This document shows, piece by piece, positions 52,579-60,240 of a stretch of DNA of 64,000 bases. The position numbers were made by a program, and so were the translations under genes. The notes below the pieces were generated by a model that saw only the letters and a list, made by a program, of their open reading frames with translations, ran no database searches and was not told the DNA's origin. Within the stretch, counting starts at the first letter, position 1, and each line of letters begins with the position of its first letter. The stretch is from assembly GCA_964022665.1 (NCBI GenBank), contig CAXIDF010000001.1, forward strand, positions 372,001 through 436,000, written 5' to 3'. This DNA is from Haliea sp964022665. Lineage in GTDB: Bacteria > Pseudomonadota > Gammaproteobacteria > Pseudomonadales > Halieaceae.

Positions 52579-53715
52579 ATGTTGATTGATGAGTTGTTAC
52601 AACGGGTCGTCAAGGAGCAGGCCTCCGACGGTTTTGTCACGGCCGGTGCGCCGCCGAGTATCAAGATTGACGGCCAGATCTACCCGATCAGCAAGGCCCG
52701 GTACACCGATGAGCAGGCTCGCGATATCGTGCTCTCGACCATGAACGAGCGGCAGCGCGAGGAGTTCCTGCGCAGCCACGAATGCAACTTTGCCCTGGCG
52801 GTGCCCAACCTGGGCCGGTTCCGGGTCAATGCCCTGGTGCAGCGCGGCAGTATGGGCCTGGTGGTGCGTCGCATTCACACCGAGATTCCCGAGATCACCG
52901 AGCTGGGACTGCCGCCGATCATCAAGGAACTGGCCATGACCAAGCGCGGCCTGGTGATTTTCGTCGGCGCCACCGGCACCGGCAAGTCGACCTCGCTGGC
53001 GGCGATGGTGGGTTACCGCAACCAGAACAGCCGCGGCCATATCATCAGCATTGAAGACCCGATCGAGTTCATGCACGACCATGGCAATTGCCTTGTTACG
53101 CAGCGCGAAGTGGGCATCGACACCGAATCCTTCGATGTCGCCCTGAAGAACACCCTGCGCCAGGCGCCCGATGTGATCATGATCGGCGAGGTGCGCTCTG
53201 CCGATACCATGGCCCAGGCGCTCACCTTTGCGGAGACCGGCCACCTCTGCCTGTGTACCCTGCACGCCAATAATGCCAACCAGGCACTCGACCGTATCCA
53301 GAGCTTCTTCCCGGCTGACCTGCACTCCCAGGTATGGATGGACCTGTCGCTCAACCTCAAGGCCATGGTGGCCCAGCAGTTGCTTCCACATAAAGAGGGC
53401 AAGGGGCGCACGCCGGTGGTGGAGGTGCTGCTCAACTCGCCACTGATCCAGGACTACATTCGCAAGGGCGATGTGCACCTGATCAAGGATGTCATGGCCA
53501 AGTCCACCGAGCAGGGTATGCAAACCATGGACCAGTCGCTGATTGCGGCCTACAAGGCCAACCGCATTACGCGCGAGGATGCGGTGCGCTACGCCGACTC
53601 GGCCAACGATGTGCGGCTGATGATCAAGATGTTCGACAAGGGGCAGGACTCGGGGGCCGACGACCTGGATTTGAGTTTTGACGAGTCGGATCGCGGCAAG
53701 CACATGGGCCGCTAG
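52579..53715 (+). CDS. pilU: PilU, PilT-like retraction ATPase
   Basis: A 378-residue accessory retraction ATPase: GATGTGKSTSLAAM, EDPIEFMHDHG, MIGEVRSADTM and GHLCLCTLHANNANQ. It ends in an acidic tail DDLDLSFDESD, typical of PilU. ATG 52579 has GGAGATCGGG upstream; ATG 52564 is too close to its purine run. It works with PilT on high-load pilus retraction. It lies 24 bp after pilT and is convergent with ruvX. Confidence 0.94.
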   Translation: MLIDELLQRVVKEQASDGFVTAGAPPSIKIDGQIYPISKARYTDEQARDIVLSTMNERQREEFLRSHECNFALAVPNLGRFRVNALVQRGSMGLVVRRIHTEIPEITELGLPPIIKELAMTKRGLVIFVGATGTGKSTSLAAMVGYRNQNSRGHIISIEDPIEFMHDHGNCLVTQREVGIDTESFDVALKNTLRQAPDVIMIGEVRSADTMAQALTFAETGHLCLCTLHANNANQALDRIQSFFPADLHSQVWMDLSLNLKAMVAQQLLPHKEGKGRTPVVEVLLNSPLIQDYIRKGDVHLIKDVMAKSTEQGMQTMDQSLIAAYKANRITREDAVRYADSANDVRLMIKMFDKGQDSGADDLDLSFDESDRGKHMGR

Positions 53716-53718
53716 GCT

Positions 53719-54171
53719 CTAGTTACTCACCTGTTCGGCCAGCCAGGTCTGCAGGATCAGTTCCGCCGCGTAACTGTCCACCGGTGCGGCGCGATAGTCT
53801 CCCCGGTGCCCCTGTTCGCGCTGTGCCGATTTGGCGGCATAGCTGCTCAGGCGCTCATCGCTCATTTCCACCGGCAGGCCCAGGCGCCCGTGCAGTCGGC
53901 GCGCGAATTTGCGTGCCCGCAGTGCCAAGGGACTCACCGTGCCGTCCATGTTCAGCGGATCTCCCACGACGATCAGCCCCGGCTGCCACTCCGCGACCAA
54001 CGCCGCGATTTGCTCCCAATCGGGAATGCCGTCGCGGGCCTGCAGCACGCACAACGGCTGGCTGGTGGCGAGCAGGGAGTTACCCACCGCAACGCCGATT
54101 TGGCGCAGGCCGTAGTCAAAAGCCAGTACGGTGGCGGCGCCGGCGCGCGTGTCGCGCTGCTGCTCAGGCAT
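53719..54171 (-). CDS. ruvX: RuvX/YqgF, pre-16S rRNA nuclease
   Basis: A 150-residue RNase H-fold protein: VLAFDYGLRQIGVAVGN, IVVGDPLNMDGTVSPLALRARKFARRL and MSDERLSSYAAKS. It matures the 5' end of 16S rRNA. It overlaps the yqgE end by 8 bp, the usual yqgE-ruvX pair, and ends 3 bp from the convergent pilU. Confidence 0.95.
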   Translation of the reverse strand: MPEQQRDTRAGAATVLAFDYGLRQIGVAVGNSLLATSQPLCVLQARDGIPDWEQIAALVAEWQPGLIVVGDPLNMDGTVSPLALRARKFARRLHGRLGLPVEMSDERLSSYAAKSAQREQGHRGDYRAAPVDSYAAELILQTWLAEQVSN

Positions 54172-54748
54172 GGCCCGCCTGCGCGCTGATGAGATTCATA
54201 TCTATGCCCAGCGCGCCGGCGGCCGCGGACATCCGCCGATGCCAGGGTGTCGCGAACAGGATATCGCCGTTGGCGGGCGCGGTGAGCCAGCTGTTGTGCG
54301 ACAGCTCTTCCTCCAGCTGGCCGGCTGACCAGCCGGCATAACCCAGGGCGATAAGGTAGTCCCTGGGGCCGCTGCCAGCCGCGATCGCCACCAGAATATC
54401 CCGCGAGGTGGTCAGGGTGATGTCCTCGGTCACCTTGAGGCTGGCGTCCCAGTTCTGGCGGGCGCCACGGTGCAGTACAAAGCCATGATCGAGCTGCACC
54501 GGCCCGCCAGCCATCACCGGCTCATCGCTGAAGTCGCGACAGGCGTCGATTTTCAGGTGCTCGAAGATCTCGGCGACGTTGAGGTCCAGCGGCTGGTTGA
54601 CCACCAACCCCATAGCGCCGCTTTCCCCGTGCTCGCAGAGGTAGGTCACACTGTGTGCAAACAGGCCCTCCTCAAGGCTGGGCATGGCCAGCAGGAAGTG
54701 GTCCCGCAGGCAGGCGCCGCTGTGGGTGATGGTGGTGGAAACAGGCAT
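54164..54748 (-). CDS. yqgE: YqgE/AlgH family protein
   Basis: A 194-residue DUF179 protein: LRDHFLLAMPSLEEGLFAHSVTYLCEHGESGAMGLVVNQPLDLNVAEIFEHL, MAGGPVQLDHGFVLH and ALGYAGWSAGQLEEEL. In P. aeruginosa AlgH influences alginate regulation; the molecular role is unknown. Coupled to ruvX. Confidence 0.95.
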   Translation of the reverse strand: MPVSTTITHSGACLRDHFLLAMPSLEEGLFAHSVTYLCEHGESGAMGLVVNQPLDLNVAEIFEHLKIDACRDFSDEPVMAGGPVQLDHGFVLHRGARQNWDASLKVTEDITLTTSRDILVAIAAGSGPRDYLIALGYAGWSAGQLEEELSHNSWLTAPANGDILFATPWHRRMSAAAGALGIDMNLISAQAGHA

Positions 54749-54800
54749 GTTTTCGGGTGTTGACCTCAGGGTGAATGGTACCGGTTGTGTTGCTGCGTGT

Positions 54801-55643
54801 TCACTCTGAGCTTAGCCGGTTTTCTTCAAATTGCCACGTGCGCACGATTTCCAGCTTGTCAGTGGTGGCGCGCAGCGCGGCGGGGAAAGGGGCAAATGGC
54901 GCGGCCATGCGCACAATCTTTATCGCCGCCTCATCGAGTACGGCGTATCCCGAGGAGCTCAGGATGCGGAGGTCCTCCAGCTGCCCTTCGTAATTGACCA
55001 CCACCAGCAATTGCAGGCTGCCGTAGAGGCCGTAGCGTATCGATGCTTCCGGATAATACTGGTTGCCTACAGCCTCCACCCGCCGCCGCCAGTCGTGCAG
55101 GTAGGCGGCGTCGATGGCTTCCTGCGCTGACACCGCAGTGAGGCGGCGCACGCGGGGCGCACTCGACAGCGTGGTCTGGTCCTCGTCGATATCGACGTCG
55201 GCGTGTTCGCTGATCAGCCGGGCGGTGAGGCCGACTGGCTGCGGCGCTGACATCGGTGCCGCCTCCCGCTGCTGCTCCCGCTCTGCTGCGGCCTGTTCGC
55301 GGCTGCTGCGCGCGCTCAGGGCGCTGTCACTGGCACTCGCATCAGCCGCCTCGCTCGCTTCCCGGGCCTCGGCCTGCAGGGGCGCGCCGGAGGAGCGTCC
55401 TCCGGTGCGGTCCTCGGCGGCTGAACTGCCGCTGCCCGCCTGGTTGAACTGGGCGAGGTGGGTGATTTCCTCCGGCGTCAACGCGGCGCGGTGCTGGGCG
55501 AGAGTAATCGCCAGCTGCGGCGGCTGGGGCGAGGGCGGCTCGAAACCGAACCCCAAGCCCAGCAGCAGAATGAGGTGCAGGGCACCGGCCAGAAACAGGG
55601 CGATGGTAAAGGTGTTGTCCGCAGTGGGAGCGGTGGTCGACAC
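54801..55643 (-). CDS. tonB: TonB-like energy transducer
   Basis: A 280-residue TonB family protein: an N-terminal anchor (about 13-33), a long low-complexity periplasmic region rich in Ala, Ser, Glu and Gln (about 60-140), and a C-terminal TonB domain (about 190-275, with YYPEASIRYGLYGSLQLLVVVNYEGQLEDL and SSGYAVLDEAAIKIVRMAAPFAPFP). No exbB or exbD is nearby. The P. aeruginosa homologue beside gshB (TonB3) is needed for twitching motility, and pilT/pilU lie 1 kb away here, so a link to pili rather than iron uptake is plausible. Confidence 0.88.
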   Translation of the reverse strand: MSTTAPTADNTFTIALFLAGALHLILLLGLGFGFEPPSPQPPQLAITLAQHRAALTPEEITHLAQFNQAGSGSSAAEDRTGGRSSGAPLQAEAREASEAADASASDSALSARSSREQAAAEREQQREAAPMSAPQPVGLTARLISEHADVDIDEDQTTLSSAPRVRRLTAVSAQEAIDAAYLHDWRRRVEAVGNQYYPEASIRYGLYGSLQLLVVVNYEGQLEDLRILSSSGYAVLDEAAIKIVRMAAPFAPFPAALRATTDKLEIVRTWQFEENRLSSE

Positions 55644-55655
55644 GTGTCGCCGACC

Positions 55656-56609
55656 CTAGCGGGCGGCCAGCTCCGCGGCAATACAGTCCATGAGCTGGCC
55701 GCCGATATCGACATCGTAGGCGCGCTCGATTTCCTGGATGCCGGTGGGGCTGGTCACGTTGATTTCCGTCAGGTAGTCACCAATGATGTCCAGGCCAACG
55801 AAATACAGGCCGCGCTCGCGCAGGCTGGGGCCGACCTGCTCGGCGATCCAGCGGTCCCGCGCTGACAACAGCTGCGGCCGTCCCGTGCCCCCCGCCGCCA
55901 GGTTGCCGCGGGTTTCGCCCAGTGAGGGAACCCGCGCCAGGCAGTAGGGTATGGGTTCGCCATTGATCATCAGGATGCGCTTGTCGCCTTCGGTGATTTC
56001 GGGAATGAAGCGCTGTGCCATGATGGTGCGCTTGCCGAAATACGTCAGCGTTTCCAGAATCACGTTCAGGTTCGGGTCGCCGGGTTTCACCCGGAAGATG
56101 GACGCTCCCCCCATGCCATCCAGCGGCTTGAAAATCACGTCGCCGTGCTCGGTCTGGAAGGCTTTCAAGCGCCGCGTATCGCTGCTCACCAGCAGCGGCG
56201 GGCAGCACTGGGGAAACTGGGTGGCAAACACCTTCTCGTTGCAGTCACGCAGGCTGTGGCAGCGGTTGACGATAAGTGTGCCCTCGCGCTCGGCGGCTTC
56301 GAGGATGTAGGTTGCGTACACATACTCGTTGTCGAAGGGCGGGTCCTTGCGCATGAGGATAGCGTCCAGCTCGGTGAGGTCCTGCACCTGCGCGTTGCCC
56401 AGGGTGTACCAGCTTTCCGGGTCGTGGAACACGGTCAGGTGGGACATGCTGGCGCGGGCCTTGCCCTGTTCGAGGAACAGGTCACCGGGCTCCATGTAGT
56501 AAAGCTGCCAGTCTCTGGCCTGGGCGGCCCAGAGCATGGCCATGGTGCTGTCCTTCTTGAACTGGATCCGGGATATGGGATCCATTACTACGCCGATCTT
56601 GATGGTCAT
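55656..56609 (-). CDS. gshB: Glutathione synthetase
   Basis: A 317-residue ATP-grasp enzyme: KIGVVMDPISRIQFKKDSTMAML, MRKDPPFDNEYVYATYILE, PLDGMGGASIFRV, RFIPEITEGDKRILMINGEP and EINVTSPTGIQEIE. It adds glycine to gamma-glutamylcysteine. ATG 56609 matches the family start; the upstream extension is spurious. It lies 12 bp before tonB. Confidence 0.96.
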   Translation of the reverse strand: MTIKIGVVMDPISRIQFKKDSTMAMLWAAQARDWQLYYMEPGDLFLEQGKARASMSHLTVFHDPESWYTLGNAQVQDLTELDAILMRKDPPFDNEYVYATYILEAAEREGTLIVNRCHSLRDCNEKVFATQFPQCCPPLLVSSDTRRLKAFQTEHGDVIFKPLDGMGGASIFRVKPGDPNLNVILETLTYFGKRTIMAQRFIPEITEGDKRILMINGEPIPYCLARVPSLGETRGNLAAGGTGRPQLLSARDRWIAEQVGPSLRERGLYFVGLDIIGDYLTEINVTSPTGIQEIERAYDVDIGGQLMDCIAAELAAR

Positions 56610-56694
56610 CAGTGCTTTCCGCGATTGGGTGTTGCCGTAAAGTACGCAATGGGTGTGTCCTGCGCAAGCGTGAACCCCGCGCAACACGGCCCGC

Positions 56695-57432
56695 CTAGCG
56701 GGGCAGGCACATATCGCCCCAGTGGGCTTGCAGTATGGCCAGTGCGGCCAGGGGTGCGGTCTCCGTGCGCAATACCCGAGGCCCCAGGGCGAGCGGCAGG
56801 AAACCGGCTGCCATTGCCGTGGCAATCTCCGCTTCGCTCAGGCCACCCTCAGGGCCGACCAGCAGGCTGAGCGACGTTGGCGAGCTCGCCGTGGCGGGCA
56901 GGGGCGCGGCGCGGTGATGCAGCACCAGGCGCTGTGCATCTTCGCAGTCACTGGTCCAGCCCGGCACCGTGCCCGGCGCATGCACCTGCGGCAGGCAGCT
57001 GCGGCCGGACTGTTCGCAGGCGCTGATGGCGACCTGCTGCCAGTGTTGCAGCTTGCGGGCCTCCCGCTCGCCGCGCAGGCGCACTTCGGTGCGCTCGGTA
57101 TAGAGCGGCGTAATCTCTGCCACCCCGAGTTCGGTGGCTTTCTGCACCACCCAGTCCATGCGCTCGCCGCGCGATACGCCAATGCCCAGGTGAATGCGCA
57201 GCGGCGACTCCACCAACCCTGGCTGACCCTGCTCCAGGGCGACGGTGACCGCGCGTTTGTCGGCGCTGACGATGGTTGCCGGGAAGTCTACACCGCTGCC
57301 GTCAAACAGGCAGAGTGCATCGCCGGGGCCCATGCGCAGCGCCCTGGCCAAGTGCTGACTGGGGCCGGGCTCAAGCACCAGCGTGGCGCCACCGGTCAGT
57401 GTCTGCGCCGTGAAAATGCGAGGAATCCGCAC
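56695..57432 (-). CDS. rsmE: 16S rRNA m3U1498 methyltransferase RsmE
   Basis: A 245-residue SPOUT methyltransferase: an N-terminal PUA-like region and KATELGVAEITPLYTERTEV, then the knot segments LLVGPEGGLSEAEI and PLALGPRVLRTETAPLAAL. It lies 10 bp after metF and 85 bp before gshB on the same strand. Confidence 0.95.
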   Translation of the reverse strand: MRIPRIFTAQTLTGGATLVLEPGPSQHLARALRMGPGDALCLFDGSGVDFPATIVSADKRAVTVALEQGQPGLVESPLRIHLGIGVSRGERMDWVVQKATELGVAEITPLYTERTEVRLRGEREARKLQHWQQVAISACEQSGRSCLPQVHAPGTVPGWTSDCEDAQRLVLHHRAAPLPATASSPTSLSLLVGPEGGLSEAEIATAMAAGFLPLALGPRVLRTETAPLAALAILQAHWGDMCLPR

Positions 57433-57442
57433 TAGCGCGACC

Positions 57443-58270
57443 CTACAGCCCCAGGTTGTTGCGAATCTGCCGCGTGGGCTCCACCTGGTTCATGGTGTAG
57501 AAATGCAGGCCCGGGGCGCCATTCTCCAGCAGCGTCTGGCAGAGCTGGGTGACCACCTCGACGCCGAACTGACGGATGCTCTCCTGGTCGTTACCGTAGC
57601 CCTCGATCCGCTGGCAGATCCAGCGCGGGATTTCGGCGCCGCAGTTGCGCGAAAAGCGCGCCAGGTTGGCGAAGTTGGTGATGGGCATGATGCCGGCCAC
57701 GATGGGTTTGTCGATGCCGATCGCCGCGCATTGGTCGAGAAAATAGAAATAGGATTCCACATTGTAGAAGTACTGGGTAATGGCGCTGTTGGCACCGGCA
57801 TCCAGTTTTTCCTTCAGGAACTGCAGATCGCTGTTGTAGCTCTCTGCCTGCGGGTGAATCTCAGGGTAGGCCGCCACTTCGATATGGAAATAGTCGCCAC
57901 TGTGCTCGCGGATGAATGACACCAGCTGACTGGCGTACACCAGCTGGCTGGCGCCTCCCATACCCGAGGGCATGTCCCCGCGCAGGGCGACAAGCCGACG
58001 CACCCCCAGTTCACGGTAACGCTGCAGCAGGTCGCGGATGGTGTCTTCGCCGTCACCGCCGAAGCTCAGGTGCGGGGCGACATCAATGCCCTGCTCGCAC
58101 AGAGCCGAGACTACACCGAAGGTGCTGTCACGCGTGGATCCGCCGGCGCCATAGGTCACCGAGAAGAAGCTGGGGTCCAGCGCCTGCAGAGCGGGTGTCG
58201 TCCGCTCCAGCAGGGCTGTTTTGCCATCCGCCGTCTTGGGCGGAAAATATTCAAAGCTGATTGTGGGCAT
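57443..58270 (-). CDS. metF: Methylenetetrahydrofolate reductase MetF
   Basis: A 275-residue FAD enzyme: ISFEYFPPKTADGKTALLERT, FSVTYGAGGSTRDST, ALRGDMPSGMGG, NSAITQYFYNVESYFYFLD and PIVAGIMPITNFANLARFS. It makes 5-methyl-THF for methionine synthesis. It starts 7 bp after ahcY ends, so the two methionine-cycle genes are probably one transcript. Confidence 0.96.
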   Translation of the reverse strand: MPTISFEYFPPKTADGKTALLERTTPALQALDPSFFSVTYGAGGSTRDSTFGVVSALCEQGIDVAPHLSFGGDGEDTIRDLLQRYRELGVRRLVALRGDMPSGMGGASQLVYASQLVSFIREHSGDYFHIEVAAYPEIHPQAESYNSDLQFLKEKLDAGANSAITQYFYNVESYFYFLDQCAAIGIDKPIVAGIMPITNFANLARFSRNCGAEIPRWICQRIEGYGNDQESIRQFGVEVVTQLCQTLLENGAPGLHFYTMNQVEPTRQIRNNLGL

Positions 58271-58277
58271 GCTGCGC

Positions 58278-59669
58278 CTAGTACTTGTAGCTGTCGGGCT
58301 TGAAGGGGCCTTCCTGCTTCACGTTGATGTACTCCGCCTGGGCCGTGGTCAGTCGGGTGATGACGCCTCCGAAGCCGGCGACCATGTGCGCTGCCACTTC
58401 CTCGTCCAGCTTCTTCGGCAGGACTTCCACGCGCAGCGCCGCGGCCTTCATTTCGGGCTCGAGGTTGGCGAAGCGGCGCTCGTACAGGTAGATCTGCGCC
58501 AGTACCTGGTTGGCGAACGAGCCGTCCATAATGCGCGACGGGTGGCCGGTGGCGTTGCCCAGGTTCACCAGGCGGCCTTCAGACAGCAGAATCAGGTAGT
58601 CGCTGCGGGCGTCGTCGCGGTACACCTTGTGCACCTGCGGCTTCACTTCTTCCCACTGCCAGTTGCGGCGCATGAAGGCGGTGTCGATTTCGTTGTCGAA
58701 GTGGCCGATGTTGCACACCACCGTGCCGGATTTCAGTGCGCGCAGCATGTGCTCGTCGCACACGTTGTAGTTGCCGGTGGTGGTAACCAGCAGGTCGACG
58801 TTGCCGAGGATGCCGTGGTCGATGCCGTCGGCAGTGCCGGTATTAACACCGTCGACGAAGGGTGATACCACCTCGTACCCGTCCATGCAGGCCTGCATGG
58901 CACAGATCGGGTCGATCTCGGTAACACGCACGATCATGCCTTCCTGGCGCAGTGACTGGGCGGAACCCTTGCCCACGTCACCGTAGCCGATCACCAGCGC
59001 CTTCTTGCCGGCGAGCAGGTGGTCGGTGCCGCGCTTCACGGCATCGTTCAGGCTGTGACGGCAACCGTACTTGTTGTCATTCTTGGACTTGGTGACGGAA
59101 TCATTGACGTTCACCGCAGGGATCTTGAGCTCGCCGCGCGCCAGCATTTCCTGCAGGCGGTGCACGCCGGTGGTGGTTTCCTCGGTAACGCCGTGGATGC
59201 TGTCGAGCATGGCGGGGTATTTCTGGTGCAGCATGCCGGTCAGGTCGCCGCCATCATCCAGTACCATGTTGGCGTCCCAGGGCTTGCCATCCTTGAGGAT
59301 GGTCTGCTCCAGGCACCACTCGTACTCCTCTTCGGTCTCCCCTTTCCACGCAAAGACGGGTACGCCGGCGACGGCGATGGCTGCGGCGGCGTGGTCCTGG
59401 GTGGAGAAGATGTTGCAGGACGACCAGCGCACTTCGGCGCCGAGCTCGACCAGGGTTTCGATGAGCACGCCGGTCTGGATGGTCATGTGGATGCAGCCGA
59501 GGATTTTGGCCCCCGCCAATGGCTGGCTGGCGCGGTATTTTTCGCGCATGGCCATGAGTGCGGGCATTTCGGTTTCAGCGATGTCGAGTTCGCGGCGGCC
59601 CCAGTCGGCCAGGGCGATGTCGGCGACTTTATAGTCGGGCTTGTTGTCGAGTTTGGTCACTGTGCTCAT
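58278..59669 (-). CDS. ahcY: S-adenosylhomocysteinase AhcY
   Basis: A 463-residue SAH hydrolase of the longer bacterial form. LGCIHMTIQTGVLIETL, DDGGDLTGMLH, NVNDSVTKSKNDNKYGCRHSL, VIGYGDVGKGSAQSL (NAD site) and the C-terminal KPDSYKY are all present. It splits SAH to adenosine and homocysteine. ATG 59669 is preferred over 59675 because AGGAAGG stands 8 nt upstream of it but only 2 nt from the other. Its leader contains the 199-bp structured element. Followed by metF. Confidence 0.96.
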   Translation of the reverse strand: MSTVTKLDNKPDYKVADIALADWGRRELDIAETEMPALMAMREKYRASQPLAGAKILGCIHMTIQTGVLIETLVELGAEVRWSSCNIFSTQDHAAAAIAVAGVPVFAWKGETEEEYEWCLEQTILKDGKPWDANMVLDDGGDLTGMLHQKYPAMLDSIHGVTEETTTGVHRLQEMLARGELKIPAVNVNDSVTKSKNDNKYGCRHSLNDAVKRGTDHLLAGKKALVIGYGDVGKGSAQSLRQEGMIVRVTEIDPICAMQACMDGYEVVSPFVDGVNTGTADGIDHGILGNVDLLVTTTGNYNVCDEHMLRALKSGTVVCNIGHFDNEIDTAFMRRNWQWEEVKPQVHKVYRDDARSDYLILLSEGRLVNLGNATGHPSRIMDGSFANQVLAQIYLYERRFANLEPEMKAAALRVEVLPKKLDEEVAAHMVAGFGGVITRLTTAQAEYINVKQEGPFKPDSYKY

Positions 59670-59738
59670 GATCATGTCCTTCCTGCTGGTTGCTTCGATT
59701 GCTACTGTTTGTGTTCGTGTTTCGGCGCGCTGTAGCGC

Positions 59739-59937
59739 GGCCCGGCTTGCCGCCCGCCGCGGGTGACCGGGTCGGGCGGCCGTTGGCTGCCCTCACTGCG
59801 GAGCCTGCTCCGGGCCCCGCCCCGACGCGCTCCTGCGCGGCGGGGCTTTCCGGCACATCCTTGTGCCTCCAGGCCCTGCGCAGGCGCCTTCGTTCGGCGC
59901 CCTCTACGGTCGCCCGCGGCGGGCGGCAAGCCGGGCC
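59739..59937 (-). repeat. 199-bp palindromic element with five inner hairpins
   Basis: Terminal inverted repeats of 30 bp (59739-59768 and 59908-59937) match at 29 of 30 positions. Inside are five consecutive hairpins: GGGCGGCC/GGCTGCCC (59774-59792), CGGAGC/GCTCCG (59799-59812), GCCCCGCC/GGCGGGGC enclosing GCGC/GCGC (59814-59846), GGCACA/TGTGCC with loop TCCT (59852-59867) and GGCGCC/GGCGCC (59883-59901). On the minus strand the fourth reads GGCACAAGGATGTGCC. It looks like a composite REP/BIME-type repeat or a large structured leader RNA of ahcY. Confidence 0.8.
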
Positions 59938-60026
59938 TGGCATTCCTGCCACATCAACGATCTGGCCAGAACATATCATTAGACCTAATGTGGCACCCAA
60001 GCCCGCGAGTCCGATGTGGCACCCAA

Positions 60027-60152
60027 GTGAGGCGCGGCGGGCTTGTAGGGTTTTGCGGGACTGTCTGAAACATGGATGTTTCAGACAAGCCTACATGGAC
60101 GTATCCACGGCGTGTCCCGCAAAACCCTGCAAGCCTGCCGTGCCGGCCTCAC
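60027..60152 (+). repeat. REP-like inverted repeat with perfect inner palindrome
   Basis: The left arm (60027-60061) and right arm (60114-60152) pair over about 35 bp. A 27-bp block matches with two mismatches, then a small gap and a further GTGAGG/CCTCAC. Inside, TGTCTGAAACAT and ATGTTTCAGACA (60062-60087) form a perfect 12-bp hairpin with GG as the loop, followed by CTACATGGACGTATCC. The core CATGGATG resembles the CAAGGATG hairpin of the neighbouring element on the other strand. This is consistent with a dispersed intergenic repeat. Confidence 0.78.
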
Positions 60153-60240
60153 AGAGTCCCCACGAAAGTACGCCTGCGAGCCCATCCGAGCCGTCCCCAC
60201 AGAGTCCCCACCAAAAAGCAGGCCTGTGAGATCGCCCGCA

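Larger units (their letters stand above)
59670..60240. other. Long non-coding gap between ahcY and metK
   Basis: 571 bp without a believable gene; open frames here are low-complexity by-products of GC-rich palindromes. It contains two inverted-repeat elements (59739-59937 and 60027-60152), a duplicated 14-mer ATGTGGCACCCAAG (59988-60001 and 60014-60027) and a duplicated 13-mer ACAGAGTCCCCAC (60151-60163 and 60199-60211). A small palindrome CATTAG-AC-CTAATG also lies at 59977-59990. Both flanking genes read on the minus strand, so the gap is the metK 3' side and the ahcY leader. Confidence 0.8.

Noticed and set aside
59670..59940. SAH riboswitch upstream of ahcY
   Set aside because: The expected position and a faint GGAGCG-like segment exist, but the conserved GAGGAGCGCUGC core and the 3' GGCGCUCA segment are not present in the proper arrangement. 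The sequence is better described as nested perfect hairpins.
59977..59990. SahR site before ahcY (CATTAG-AC-CTAATG with ATATCA nearby)
   Set aside because: Only a 6-bp palindrome with a single ATATCA half resembling the 62435-62462 operator; the arms do not correspond.
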